From Leadbetterella sp. (GTDB lineage: Bacteria > Bacteroidota > Bacteroidia > Cytophagales > Spirosomataceae), in the NCBI GenBank assembly GCA_019638185.1, contig JAHBUH010000011.1, forward strand, positions 62,001 through 126,000: DNA of 64,000 nt. The letters are read 5' to 3'. The translations under genes and the position numbers were made by a program. The number at the start of each line of letters is the position of its first letter. Position 1 is the stretch's first letter. Shown one piece after another: positions 51,377 through 62,574 of the stretch. The notes below the pieces were generated by a model, which had not been told where the DNA came from, did no database searches, and worked only from the letters and a program-made list of their open reading frames with translations.

Positions 51377-52195
51377 ATGGGTAAAATTATTTCTATTGTA
51401 AACCAGAAAGGCGGGGTGGGAAAAACCACTACAGCTATCAATCTGTCGGCCAGCCTGGCGGTTTTGGATTATAAAATCCTGCTAATCGACACCGACCCTC
51501 AGGCCAATGCCGGCTCTGGTATCGGCGTGGACAGTAAGGAGCAGCAGCACAATATTTATACGGCGCTGATCGGCCAGTCGGATATCAAAGACTGTATCGT
51601 AAAAACCCAGATCCCTAACCTGGACCTGATCTCCAGCCACATTGACCTGGCGGGTTTTGAGCTGGAAATTGTTAACCAGGTGGCCCGGGAGTATATCCTG
51701 AAAGAAATCATCGGCGGGGTGAAGGAAGAGTATGATTTTATTTTTATTGACTGCTCGCCTTCGCTGGGGCTGATGGTCATTAACTCTATCGTGGCGTCTG
51801 ATGCCGTGCTTATTCCTGTGCAATGCGAGTATTTCGCCCTGGAAGGGATAGCTAAGCTACAGAATACCATTGAGATCATTAAAAAACGACTGAACCCGGA
51901 ACTGATCATGGAAGGCTATGTGCTGACCATGTACGATGGCCGGACCAACCTCTCCAAGATGGTGGTAGACGATGTGCGCCAGCATTTCGGCACCCTCTGT
52001 TTCCAGACGCTGGTGCCCCGCAATGTGAAGCTGGCGGAAGCCCCCAGCTACGGCGTGCCGGCCCTGCTGATGTTTTCCGAAGACGGGGAGTTTGATATCT
52101 CCTACCTGGAAAATAAAGGCGCGAAAAGTTATGTGGACCTGGCTAAAGAGCTGTTAAAGAGAAATAACCTTCCGGAAATAAAAGATGGAAAATAA
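51377..52195 (+). CDS. parA: Chromosome partitioning ATPase ParA (Soj)
   Basis: Deviant-Walker ATPase that moves ParB-bound origins. The 272-residue protein starts at ATG 51377 (MGKIISIVNQKGGVGKTTTA, with the KGGVGKTT Walker A), has LLIDTDPQANAG and DFIFIDCSPSLGLMVINSI. A longer frame to 51347 adds ten residues of no family character. Its end overlaps parB by 11 nt. The chromosomal type (no N-terminal HTH) is clear. Confidence 0.95.
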   Translation: MGKIISIVNQKGGVGKTTTAINLSASLAVLDYKILLIDTDPQANAGSGIGVDSKEQQHNIYTALIGQSDIKDCIVKTQIPNLDLISSHIDLAGFELEIVNQVAREYILKEIIGGVKEEYDFIFIDCSPSLGLMVINSIVASDAVLIPVQCEYFALEGIAKLQNTIEIIKKRLNPELIMEGYVLTMYDGRTNLSKMVVDDVRQHFGTLCFQTLVPRNVKLAEAPSYGVPALLMFSEDGEFDISYLENKGAKSYVDLAKELLKRNNLPEIKDGK

Positions 52196-53039
52196 AGGAA
52201 AAGGGTTGAACTCCCTTTTAGGAGACTCTGACCTGGTGGTAAAACGCAAGGTGGCGGCTTTTGTGGGGGTGAAGGAAATTGAAACCGACAGGATCACAGC
52301 CGGTGGCTCCCAGCCCCGGAAGGCCTTTGATGAGACGGCTCTGAATGAGCTGGCCGACTCTATCCGCCTGCAGGGGCTGATCCAGCCCATTACGGTGCGG
52401 GAAAATACGGAAGGCAAGTTCGAGATCATTTCCGGGGAGAGGCGTTTCCGGGCCGCCAAACTGGCCGGGCTTTCCCGTATACCGGCTTATATCCGGGAGG
52501 TAGACGACCAGCGCTCACTGGAAATGGCCCTGATCGAAAACATCCAGCGGGAGAACCTGAACCCGGTGGAAATAGCGCTGTCTTATCGCCGGATGATCGA
52601 GGAGCTGGGTTTCCGCCAGGAAGACCTGGGGAACCGCATCGGTAAGAGCCGTTCCAATGTGACCAATTACCTGCGTCTTCTGAACCTGCCCACCGACATC
52701 CAGACGGGGCTGGTGCTGGGTGTGGTGACCGTGGGCCAGGTGCGCCCGCTCATTCCGGTGAATGACCCCGCCCTGCAGATGGACATTTACCACAAGATCC
52801 TGGAAGATAACCTCAGCGCCCGCGAGGTGGAGGCCCTGGTGAAGAAGGGAAATGCCTTTGAAGCGGAGGCCAATGACCTGGAAATACACCGCGAGGATAT
52901 CCGCATTGAAGAGATGACCCTGAAGGGCAAAACCCGGGTGCCGGTGAAGATCAAGGTGCAGGATATCAACAAAGGACAGGTGACCATTAAGTTTTCAGGC
53001 AGCGAAGAGCTGGAGGCCATCCTGGAAAAACTGAAATAG
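52185..53039 (+). CDS. parB: Chromosome partitioning protein ParB (Spo0J)
   Basis: CTP-dependent clamp that loads at parS and spreads. The 284-residue protein has the N-terminal motif EIETDRITAGGSQPRKAFDE, the CTP-binding region (PITVRENTEGKFEIISGERR, FRAAKLAGL, ALIENIQRENLNPVEIA), the helix-turn-helix RQEDLGNRIGKSRSNVTNYLRLL and a C-terminal dimerisation strand. I saw no parS-like GTTTCACGTGAAAC sequence in the window. Overlaps parA by 11 nt. Confidence 0.95.
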   Translation: MENKGKGLNSLLGDSDLVVKRKVAAFVGVKEIETDRITAGGSQPRKAFDETALNELADSIRLQGLIQPITVRENTEGKFEIISGERRFRAAKLAGLSRIPAYIREVDDQRSLEMALIENIQRENLNPVEIALSYRRMIEELGFRQEDLGNRIGKSRSNVTNYLRLLNLPTDIQTGLVLGVVTVGQVRPLIPVNDPALQMDIYHKILEDNLSAREVEALVKKGNAFEAEANDLEIHREDIRIEEMTLKGKTRVPVKIKVQDINKGQVTIKFSGSEELEAILEKLK

Positions 53040-55190
<2,151 letters not shown>

Positions 55191-55227
55191 GGCCTGAATA
55201 CGGCTGATTTTTAATAAGAAATTTTAT

Positions 55228-55263
55228 TCGGTTGTCGAAAATTTTTCGGCAACCGATTTTGTT
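55228..55263 (+). terminator. Intrinsic terminator of gyrB
   Basis: Near-perfect inverted repeat TCGGTTGTCGAAAA / TTTTCGGCAACCGA followed by TTTTGTTTTC. Confidence 0.85.
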
Positions 55264-55542
55264 TTCAGAATGGGGCATTCCCAGCACTCTTCCGGCTTAA
55301 AAAAAGAATATGCTTACATTTTTTGTAAACTTTTTCAAATTCTTAAATTTATAGTTAACTTATTATAAATATGTTATAATCAAATCTCTGCAAACTTTTT
55401 TAAATTTTTATTTTTTAGAATCTTTCTATATAGTATATTTGTTTCCAGATAAGGGCGCTTTCTCTAAATCGGAGAATACGAAAAAATATCCGTTCAATAC
55501 CGATTCCCCGCAATAACACGTATCTGTAAATTTCATAATCAC
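55264..55542. promoter_or_regulatory. AT-rich leader region of nrdBA
   Basis: The gap between gyrB and nrdB is 352 nt. After the terminator it is strongly AT-rich, with TATATTTG at 55434-55441 as an exact -7 candidate and two TTATAA units near 55365-55380. I see no convincing NrdR box pair. Confidence 0.4.
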
Positions 55543-56517
55543 ATGAGCATCTTTGACAAAAGAGTTAATTACAAGCCGTTCGAATACCCGGAAATACTGA
55601 AATTCACCGAAGCCATTAATAAGGCGTACTGGGTGCACAGCGAGGTAGATTTCACGGGGGATATCCAGGATTTTCATTCTAACCTGAGCCCGGCTGAAAG
55701 GACGGCCATTAAAAACAGCCTCCTGGCCATTGCTCAGATCGAAGTGGCCGTAAAAACCTTCTGGGGTAATCTTTACCAGAATTTCCCCAAACCGGAGTTT
55801 AACGGCCTGGGCAGCACGTTTGCCGAATGCGAGTTCCGCCACTCGGAGGCTTACTCCCGGCTGCTGGAAGTGCTGGGTTATACTAATGAGTTCCAGAAAC
55901 TGATGGAGATCCCGGTGATCCGCGAGCGGGTGGAATACCTCTCTGGGGTGCTGGCCCATACCCGGTCCAATGACCGCCAGCAATACGTGGTTTCCCTGAT
56001 CCTGTTCACCATCCTGATTGAAAACGTTTCGCTTTTCAGCCAGTTTGCCATTATCCTTTCGTTTACCCGGTTCAAGGGCTACATGAAAAATGTCAGCAAC
56101 ATCATAGCCTGGACTTCCGTAGACGAGCAGATCCACGCTAACGGCGGCATTTATATCATCAATACCATCCGGAAAGAGTTTCCTGATTTTTTTGATGAAG
56201 AGACCACTGAACTTATTCTTCGCACGGTGCGTGAGTCTATCGAAGTGGAAAGCCGGATCCTGGACTGGATTTTCTCGGAGGGTGACCTGGACATTATCCG
56301 GAAGCAGGACCTGCTTAATTTTATGAAGTTCCGGATCGATGAAAGCATGAAGCAGATCGGTTTCAGGGCGCTGTTTAACGTAAGCCAGGCCGAGTACCAG
56401 CCGATCAGCTGGTTTGAGGAAGAGGTATTCGCGAACAGCATGGACGATTTCTTTGCCAAACGACCGGTAGATTATACCAAACACGATAAAAGCATTACCG
56501 CAGACGATTTATTTTAA
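55543..56517 (+). CDS. nrdB: Class Ia-type ribonucleotide reductase small subunit
   Basis: Supplies the radical for ribonucleotide reduction. The 324-residue ferritin-like protein has metal ligands in the order: Glu in AQIEVAVKTFW (usually Asp in class Ia), Glu and His in CEFRHSEAY, Glu in LIENVSLFSQFA, and Glu-His in VDEQIH. The tyrosine of HSEAY occupies the radical position. There is no N-terminal ATP-cone. The C-terminus ITADDLF is the tail that docks on NrdA. nrdA follows after 6 nt. Confidence 0.93.
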   Translation: MSIFDKRVNYKPFEYPEILKFTEAINKAYWVHSEVDFTGDIQDFHSNLSPAERTAIKNSLLAIAQIEVAVKTFWGNLYQNFPKPEFNGLGSTFAECEFRHSEAYSRLLEVLGYTNEFQKLMEIPVIRERVEYLSGVLAHTRSNDRQQYVVSLILFTILIENVSLFSQFAIILSFTRFKGYMKNVSNIIAWTSVDEQIHANGGIYIINTIRKEFPDFFDEETTELILRTVRESIEVESRILDWIFSEGDLDIIRKQDLLNFMKFRIDESMKQIGFRALFNVSQAEYQPISWFEEEVFANSMDDFFAKRPVDYTKHDKSITADDLF

Positions 56518-56523
56518 AAAACA

Positions 56524-58212
56524 ATGGAATTATTTGTAACAGAAGCCCCCGAAACCAAAGAAGAAGCCGGCCGGCTATGGTGGAAAAACTCGGAAAGTGA
56601 ACAGATCCTGAATCGCGGATACCTCCTGAACGGGGAAACGGTGGAAGGTGCCATCAGCCGGATCTGTACGGCCGCGGCCAAAAGATTATATAAACCTGAG
56701 CTCAAAGAAGCGTTCCAGGAGATGATAGAGCGGGGCTGGATGAGCCTGAGTTCGCCCATCTGGGCCAATATGGGCACGGAGCGCGGGCTGCCCATCTCCT
56801 GCTTTAACGTACATATCCCTGACAGCATAGAGTCTATCACCCACAAGCTGGGCGAGGTGATCATGCAGACCAAAACCGGCGGGGGCACTTCGGGATATTT
56901 CGGCGACCTTCGCGGCCGGGGAAGCGCGGTGACGGATAACGGGAAAAGCAGCGGGGCAGTAAGCTTCATGAAGCTGTTTGACACCGCCATGGACACCATT
57001 TCACAGGGCGGCGTAAGAAGGGGGGCTTTTGCGGCCTACCTGGATATTGACCACCCCGACTGCGAGGAGTTCCTCCAGATCAAGAACATCGGTAACCCTA
57101 TCCAGAACTTGTTTTTTGCCGTTTGTATCCCGGATTACTGGATGCAGGAGATGATTGACGGTGACATGGAGAAGAGAAACCTGTGGGCCCGGGTGCTGGA
57201 AAGCCGCCAGCAGAAGGGGCTGCCCTATATCTTCTTTTCGGATAACGTGAACCGGAATAAACCTCAGGTATATAAGGACCATAACATGCGGATAAACGGC
57301 AGTAACCTCTGCTCAGAGATCATGCTGCCGTCCAGTGAAGACGAATCCTTTATCTGCTGCCTGTCTTCCATGAACCTGGAGCTATACGACGAATGGAAGG
57401 ACACCAAGGCCGTTAAACTGGCCACGTTTTTCCTGGACGGCGTTCTCCAGGAGTTTATTGCCAAAACGGAAAATAACCATTACATGGCGGCCGCTAACCG
57501 TTTTGCACGGCGTCACCGGGCATTGGGCCTGGGCGTACTGGGCTGGCATTCCCTGCTCCAGAAGCGCATGCTTCCTTTTGAGGGGCTGGAAGCCAAACAG
57601 CTGACGAACGAGATCTTCCTCCACATCAGCAGCGAAGCCGATAAGGCCACAGAAGAACTGGCCCTTATTTATGGGGAACCGGAGGTTTTAAAAGGCTACG
57701 GCCGGCGAAACACCACCACCATGGCCATAGCGCCTACTACGTCTTCTTCGGCTATCCTGGGACAGACCTCACCGGGCATAGAGCCTTTTAGCAGCAATTA
57801 CTTTAAGGCGGGGCTGTCAAAGGGCAATTTCATGCGTAAGAATAAGTACCTCAAAGAGCTGCTGGAGGAGAAAGGCATGGATAACGAAGAGGTGTGGCGG
57901 AGCATTATGCTGAATAACGGCAGCGTACAGCACCTGGAGGAGCTTTCTGCCCATGAAAAGGCCGTATTTAAGACCTTCAAGGAAATCAGCCAGCTGGAAA
58001 TCATTCAGCAGGCGTCTATCCGCCAGCGCTACGTGGACCAATCCCAGAGCCTGAACCTGAACATCCCGGCAGAACTGCCGGTAAAAGACGTGAACCGCCT
58101 CATTATTGAAGCCTGGAAACTGGGCATCAAGACCCTCTATTACCAGCGGAGCCAGAGTGTATCCAAGGAGCTGGTTACCCAGCTGGTGAGCTGTAGCAGT
58201 TGCGAGTCGTAA
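56524..58212 (+). CDS. nrdA: Ribonucleotide reductase large subunit without ATP-cone
   Basis: Catalytic subunit, reduces ribonucleoside diphosphates. At 562 residues it starts directly in the catalytic region; the ~100-residue N-terminal ATP-cone of standard NrdA is absent. Catalytic features: LPISCFN (first redox Cys), NLCSEIMLPSSEDESFICCLSSMNL (radical Cys plus Asn/Glu and second redox Cys; read in two parts), the tyrosine pair in TLYYQRS, and a C-terminal CSSCES for re-reduction. Co-transcribed with nrdB, and ends in a hairpin shared with the convergent gene. Confidence 0.94.
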   Translation: MELFVTEAPETKEEAGRLWWKNSESEQILNRGYLLNGETVEGAISRICTAAAKRLYKPELKEAFQEMIERGWMSLSSPIWANMGTERGLPISCFNVHIPDSIESITHKLGEVIMQTKTGGGTSGYFGDLRGRGSAVTDNGKSSGAVSFMKLFDTAMDTISQGGVRRGAFAAYLDIDHPDCEEFLQIKNIGNPIQNLFFAVCIPDYWMQEMIDGDMEKRNLWARVLESRQQKGLPYIFFSDNVNRNKPQVYKDHNMRINGSNLCSEIMLPSSEDESFICCLSSMNLELYDEWKDTKAVKLATFFLDGVLQEFIAKTENNHYMAAANRFARRHRALGLGVLGWHSLLQKRMLPFEGLEAKQLTNEIFLHISSEADKATEELALIYGEPEVLKGYGRRNTTTMAIAPTTSSSAILGQTSPGIEPFSSNYFKAGLSKGNFMRKNKYLKELLEEKGMDNEEVWRSIMLNNGSVQHLEELSAHEKAVFKTFKEISQLEIIQQASIRQRYVDQSQSLNLNIPAELPVKDVNRLIIEAWKLGIKTLYYQRSQSVSKELVTQLVSCSSCES

Positions 58213-58213
58213 G

Positions 58214-58266
58214 AAAAGTATTGAACCGGAGCCCTCAGTTTTTCAGGGTTTTGTTCAATACTTTTT
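58214..58266. terminator. Long inverted repeat at the nrdA/NPP convergence
   Basis: Arms AAAAGTATTGAAC (58214-58226) and GTTCAATACTTTT (58253-58265), with a T-run after the right arm and a matching one for the other direction. The right arm lies within the last codons of the convergent gene. Confidence 0.75.
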
Positions 58267-59500
58267 CTTTCCCGTCAATGGCGTGTTCCACGGGCAGGCC
58301 CAGCAGCTTAGCCACCAGGGGGTATACGTGCACATTCTCAAACGTACCGATGGTCAGCCCTGTTTTAAATGCCGGCCCCCAGGCCATGAACGTGGCTTGC
58401 ATATCGGGTACTTTTTTAGGATCATAGCCGTGTGCGCCCGGGTATTTCCGTTTGGACGGCGGGTTAGCGGCAAACACCTTGGGGGCACGGGGTACTAAGA
58501 GGATATCCCCCAGCCTGTCGTGCTCATTGGTTCTGAAATGCAGCCTTTTCGGGAAGCGCCGTGTCAGGTAAACTTTGTAATCTTTACTCCTCTCCTTTTT
58601 AAGCTGCCGGTAGGTAGACTTTACCTGGTCCGGGTTCAGGGCGTGGATCCGTACCAGCGAGAAGCTGTTAATGACCACAAACTTCCGGTTATTGACCAGC
58701 TCCGGGATCTTAATGGGGTTATCCACGTCACAGCGGATCATGCCGTGATCCGACACAAACACGTAGTTTACATTGGTCAGTCCCAGTGCGGAAACCTCTT
58801 CCACCAGTTTCCCTACGGCCTGGTCTACCTGGTGTACCGCCGCTTCGGTTTCTTTGGAATCCGGCCCGTAGTAATGCCCCTGGCTGTCGGTTTCCGGGAA
58901 ATAGAGGGTGATCAGGTGCGGGCGGATGTCTTCCGGCAGTTGCAGCCATTCTTTGATGATGCCGATCTTCCGGTCGTTGGAAAATTCACTGTGGTATTTG
59001 TAGTAATAAGACGGAGGAAGGCCTGCCACCCGGCTTTCCGAAGACACCCAGAACAGGCTGGCGGAAACCAGGCCGTTTTTTTCGGCCAGTCCCCAGAGGG
59101 GCAGCCCGCCGTACCAGCTGCTGTCGGCCACCATAGCCTTATTTCCCATGTTATAGGTCTCATCGCGATGGGGGTCATAGAAGCTGTTATCGATCAGCCC
59201 GTGGGTGGAAGGATACATGCCGGTCACCAGCGTATAATGATTGGGGAAGGTGTTACTGGGGTAAGACGGGATCATGCCCTTAGCCGTTACGCCGCCCTCC
59301 GCCAACTTCAGCAGGTGGGTGGCATTGTATTTCCGGGCGTAGTCAAACCGGAAGCCATCCGCAGAGATCAGGATCACATAGGGGCGGTTATAATTCTCCG
59401 GTGCATTTTTTCTTCCGGGCGTACGGTACTGGGTGGTATCTGCCTGGCCCAAAACGGAATAGCCGTAAAGCAGGAGTATAATGCTGAGTAATTTCCTCAT
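58235..59500 (-). CDS. NPP-type alkaline phosphatase family protein
   Basis: A 421-residue exported phosphodiesterase/pyrophosphatase of the nucleotide pyrophosphatase-phosphodiesterase (NPP) family. Signal peptide RKLLSIILLLYGYSVLG (before QADT). Metal and catalytic residues: LISADGFRFD, the nucleophile Thr in YPSNTFPNHYTLVTG, FPETDSQGHYYGP, VSDHGM and GAHGYDP. These match the two-zinc NPP site. The substrate (nucleotides or phosphodiesters) is not known. Confidence 0.9.
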   Translation of the reverse strand: MRKLLSIILLLYGYSVLGQADTTQYRTPGRKNAPENYNRPYVILISADGFRFDYARKYNATHLLKLAEGGVTAKGMIPSYPSNTFPNHYTLVTGMYPSTHGLIDNSFYDPHRDETYNMGNKAMVADSSWYGGLPLWGLAEKNGLVSASLFWVSSESRVAGLPPSYYYKYHSEFSNDRKIGIIKEWLQLPEDIRPHLITLYFPETDSQGHYYGPDSKETEAAVHQVDQAVGKLVEEVSALGLTNVNYVFVSDHGMIRCDVDNPIKIPELVNNRKFVVINSFSLVRIHALNPDQVKSTYRQLKKERSKDYKVYLTRRFPKRLHFRTNEHDRLGDILLVPRAPKVFAANPPSKRKYPGAHGYDPKKVPDMQATFMAWGPAFKTGLTIGTFENVHVYPLVAKLLGLPVEHAIDGKEKVLNKTLKN

Positions 59501-59630
59501 AAGTTTCTGTCTATATGGGGTGCAATATACATTTCTTTTATCTTCCGCCGGGAAAGGGAATGTTAAATTCCCGGAGAATCCGAAATAAACCGGGCCGGGT
59601 TTGAATTTTCCCCTATGTTGTTTTGTTCCT

Positions 59631-59662
59631 TATACGTATATTTACAAAAAAAATACGTATAC
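59631..59662. promoter_or_regulatory. Tandem palindromes before the antitoxin gene
   Basis: TATACGTATA (59631-59640) and ATACGTAT (59653-59660), with centres 21 bp apart, two helix turns. Likely binding sites of the ribbon-helix-helix antitoxin. Confidence 0.55.
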
Positions 59663-59664
59663 CG

Positions 59665-59907
59665 ATGGCCGCCAAACTGACACTTGCTGTAGACAAAAAC
59701 GTCATTGAAATGGCGAAATCTTATGCAAAAAACACCAACAGAAGCCTGTCTGAACTGGTAGAGAAATACCTGGAATCCTTAATAAAAGAGGACCCGGCCC
59801 GGAAACTTTCCCCGAAGCTCTCCAGAATAGTAGGTGCTGTTACACTACCGGAAGATTTTGACGAAAAAAAGGAGCTGGAGCAGTATTATGAAAGTAAGCA
59901 TTTATGA
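59665..59907 (+). CDS. DUF6364-type antitoxin
   Basis: An 80-residue protein: N-terminal ribbon-helix-helix (KLTLAVDKNVIEMAKSYAKN, then SLSELVEKYLESL) and a C-terminal acidic tail (LPEDFDEKKELEQYYESKHL) suited to binding the toxin. The ATG at 59665 follows the two palindromes; a longer frame from 59623 runs through them. The PIN toxin gene follows with an ATGA overlap, the standard antitoxin-toxin order. Confidence 0.85.
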   Translation: MAAKLTLAVDKNVIEMAKSYAKNTNRSLSELVEKYLESLIKEDPARKLSPKLSRIVGAVTLPEDFDEKKELEQYYESKHL

Positions 59908-60320
59908 AGAAGGTATTTGTAGATACCCATATACTGGTAGACCTGATCGCAGACCGTCACCCTTTCAGTAAGTATGCCATTGAGCTTTTCCGTTATGCAG
60001 AAGAAAACAAAGTTCAGCTGTATGCCTCCTCTCATTCCATTGCTACCACGCATTATATCTTACGGAAATATCTTGACGAAAAAAGCCTTAGAGAGGTGCT
60101 CCTGAACCTTTTGGATCTTATACAGGTGATTTCCATTGACCAGGATACATTGAGCAGAGGACTGCGTTCAGCCCACCCCGATTTTGAAGATGCTTTACAG
60201 ATATTTTGTGCTACATCCGTGAAGGGTATGAATTTTATCGTAACCCGTAATCTCAAAGACTTCAGGGACTCGCCCATAAGGGCTATGGCACCTGAAGAAG
60301 CCCTTACCGCGCTACCATAA
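59904..60320 (+). CDS. PIN-domain toxin (VapC-like ribonuclease)
   Basis: A 138-residue PIN-fold protein. The acidic site is visible: Asp in VFVDTHILVDLI, an Asp/Glu pair in PDFEDALQI, and Asp in FIVTRNLKDFRDS. Such toxins cleave RNA, often tRNA, until inhibited by the antitoxin; the target here is not known. Its end overlaps the convergent GH92 gene by 17 nt. Confidence 0.88.
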   Translation: MKKVFVDTHILVDLIADRHPFSKYAIELFRYAEENKVQLYASSHSIATTHYILRKYLDEKSLREVLLNLLDLIQVISIDQDTLSRGLRSAHPDFEDALQIFCATSVKGMNFIVTRNLKDFRDSPIRAMAPEEALTALP

Positions 60321-62574
60321 AGAACTGGATCTTCCCTCCCTTCACGATATCTTCGTGCTTCAGGCGGTAGCCGTTCAGCAGTTTTCCGTTCAGCAGTATC
60401 TTCTGAACGTAGACGTTTTTGGGGCCGGGGTTAATGCTTTCCACGGTAAAGGTTTTGCCGTTTTCGAGGTTCAGGACGGCTTCGTGCACCAGCGGGCTGC
60501 CGATCCAGTATTCATCGGAGCCCGGCGCTACGGGGTAAAACCCGAGGCTGCTGAAGAGATACCAGGCGCTCATCTGGCCGCAGTCGTCGTTTCCACGCAG
60601 CCCGTCTGAGCCGTTATCATACTGGTGGCTCAGGATCATCCGGATCCGCTCCTGGGCTTTGCGGGGCTGACCCACCAGGTTATACAGGTAGGCCACGTGG
60701 TGTGCCGGCTCATTTCCGTGTACGTAGTTTCCGATGATGCCTTCACGGGTGATGTCTTCGGTATGGGCAAAGAACTCGTCAGGTAGGTGCATGGTAAACA
60801 GGGAATCCAGGTAGCGGATGAGGCGCTTTTCTCCGCCCATCACCTCTTTTAAGCCTTCCGGGTTATGGGGTACATACAGGGAGTAGTTCCAGGTATTTCC
60901 TTCAATAAAGCCCTGGCCGTGTGTATCCAGCACATCAAACTTCTGCCGGAAGGTGCCGTCTTTCAGGCGCGGGCGCATAAACCCGATGCGCGTGTCGTAC
61001 ACATTGCGCCAGTTTTCCGAACGTTTCAGGAACTCGCGGTACAGCTCTTCTTTTCCCAGGCGGCGGGCCAGCATGGCTATACACCAGTCGTCATAGGCAT
61101 ATTCCAGGGTATTTGAAACCGAAGTGCCGTTTAGCTCATCCGACACATAGCCTTTGTCCATATACTCGCCTATTCCCTCGTATCTCCGCTGGCGGGCGGT
61201 GGCCACGCAGGCCTCCAGGGCCTCGTCGGCATTGCCTTTGTACACGCCTTTCAGGATGGCGTCAGCGATGACCGAAACGCTGTGGTAGCCACTCATGCAC
61301 CAGTTGTCATTAGCATAGTGCGACCACACCGACAGCATCTTCAGGGTACTTTGCCGGTAATGTTCCATCATACTTTGCACCATATCGGCATTCCGCGAAG
61401 GGTTCACCAGGTTCAGGTAAGGGTGAAAGGCCCGGAAGGTGTCCCAGAGTGAAAACGAAGTGTAATTCGTGAAGCCTTTGGCCTGGTGCACCTCGTAGTC
61501 CAGGCCCCGGTATTTCCCGTCAGCATCCATATAAACGGTAGGCATCAGGGCGGCGTGGTACATGGCCGTATAGAAGTTTACGTAGTCTTTTTCCGAAGGA
61601 AGTTTCACCCGGATTTTGGCCAGTTCCTCTTCCCAGAGCTGCTGTCCTTCGGCTTTGGTTTTGTCAAAATCCCAGTGCGGAATTTCGGTTTCGCGGTTAG
61701 CCGTAGCCCCTGACATGCTCACGGGAGAAAGGGCCAGCTTCACCATCACCTGCTCGCCGGCCTCCACGTCAAAATCAAAATGCATGCGCAGCTGCCTTCC
61801 GGCCAGGTCAGGGAAGTTAGTGGTCTGATCAAATTTCCGCCAGAATCCGCGGTAGACCTGGCCCTTCTCATAATTCCTGCTTCCGTAAGATTTGAAGGGC
61901 TTGGAGAAGGTCATGGAAAAATATACGGTGCGGGTGCGGGCCCAGCCGTTGGTCTGGCGGTAGCCCGTCAGGGTGCTGTCGTTCAGTACCCGTACCACCG
62001 TCCACACGTTTTTAGCTTCGTAGTTATAAATGCCCGAGGTCAGGTCCAGGATAATATGCGCTTCCTCTTTCTTCGGGAAGGTATAGCGGTGAAAGCCGGT
62101 GCGCAGGCTGGTGGTGAGCTCGGCTTTTATGCCGTGATCTTCCAGCAGCACGCTGTAGTAATTGGGCTCCGCGTGTTCCCGGCTATGGCTGAAACGGGAA
62201 CGGAAGCCGGTTTCCGGTTGAGCTGCCGTTCCGGGGTTCAGCTGCAGCTTCCCGGTGGTGGGCATGACCAGGAAATCGCCCAGGTCAGAATGCCCCGTTC
62301 CGCTGAAATGCGTATGGCTGAAGCCAGTGATGGTGGGGTCCTGGTAACGGTACCCGGCACAAAAGGTATAGACTTCGGGGTTATATTTCCCGTTCAGCTC
62401 ATAGGAAACGGTATCGGTATCCGGGCTGAGCTGCACGGCTCCGAAAGGCACGGTGGCGCCCGGGTAGGTATGCCCCATTTTAGCCGTACCGATGAGGGGA
62501 TCTACGTACCGGATCAGTTTTTGAGCATGGGAAATACCGGGGATAAGTAAGAGTAAGCAGATGAATCTATGCAT
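60304..62574 (-). CDS. GH92 family alpha-mannosidase
   Basis: A 756-residue exported glycoside hydrolase of family 92, calcium-dependent exo-alpha-mannosidases acting on N-glycans and fungal mannans. Signal peptide HRFICLLLLIPGISHA (before QKLI). Family motifs: VDPLIGTAKMGHTYPGATVPFGAVQLSPDT at the start (read as several short motifs), FSHTHFSGTGHSDLGD, SLWDTFRAFHP, GNEPAHHVAYLYN and GNDDCGQMSAWYLFSSLGFYP with the catalytic acids. No SusCD pair is adjacent, so it is not in an evident polysaccharide locus. The DinB gene overlaps its start by 8 nt. Confidence 0.93.
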   Translation of the reverse strand: MHRFICLLLLIPGISHAQKLIRYVDPLIGTAKMGHTYPGATVPFGAVQLSPDTDTVSYELNGKYNPEVYTFCAGYRYQDPTITGFSHTHFSGTGHSDLGDFLVMPTTGKLQLNPGTAAQPETGFRSRFSHSREHAEPNYYSVLLEDHGIKAELTTSLRTGFHRYTFPKKEEAHIILDLTSGIYNYEAKNVWTVVRVLNDSTLTGYRQTNGWARTRTVYFSMTFSKPFKSYGSRNYEKGQVYRGFWRKFDQTTNFPDLAGRQLRMHFDFDVEAGEQVMVKLALSPVSMSGATANRETEIPHWDFDKTKAEGQQLWEEELAKIRVKLPSEKDYVNFYTAMYHAALMPTVYMDADGKYRGLDYEVHQAKGFTNYTSFSLWDTFRAFHPYLNLVNPSRNADMVQSMMEHYRQSTLKMLSVWSHYANDNWCMSGYHSVSVIADAILKGVYKGNADEALEACVATARQRRYEGIGEYMDKGYVSDELNGTSVSNTLEYAYDDWCIAMLARRLGKEELYREFLKRSENWRNVYDTRIGFMRPRLKDGTFRQKFDVLDTHGQGFIEGNTWNYSLYVPHNPEGLKEVMGGEKRLIRYLDSLFTMHLPDEFFAHTEDITREGIIGNYVHGNEPAHHVAYLYNLVGQPRKAQERIRMILSHQYDNGSDGLRGNDDCGQMSAWYLFSSLGFYPVAPGSDEYWIGSPLVHEAVLNLENGKTFTVESINPGPKNVYVQKILLNGKLLNGYRLKHEDIVKGGKIQFFMVAR

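Noticed and set aside
55264-55542. NrdR boxes before nrdBA
   Set aside because: The AT-rich stretch has TATA-like pieces but no pair of ACAC-type boxes at the proper distance.
55426-56484. 352-codon open frame on the minus strand
   Set aside because: Antisense to nrdB; the latter has all metal ligands in order.
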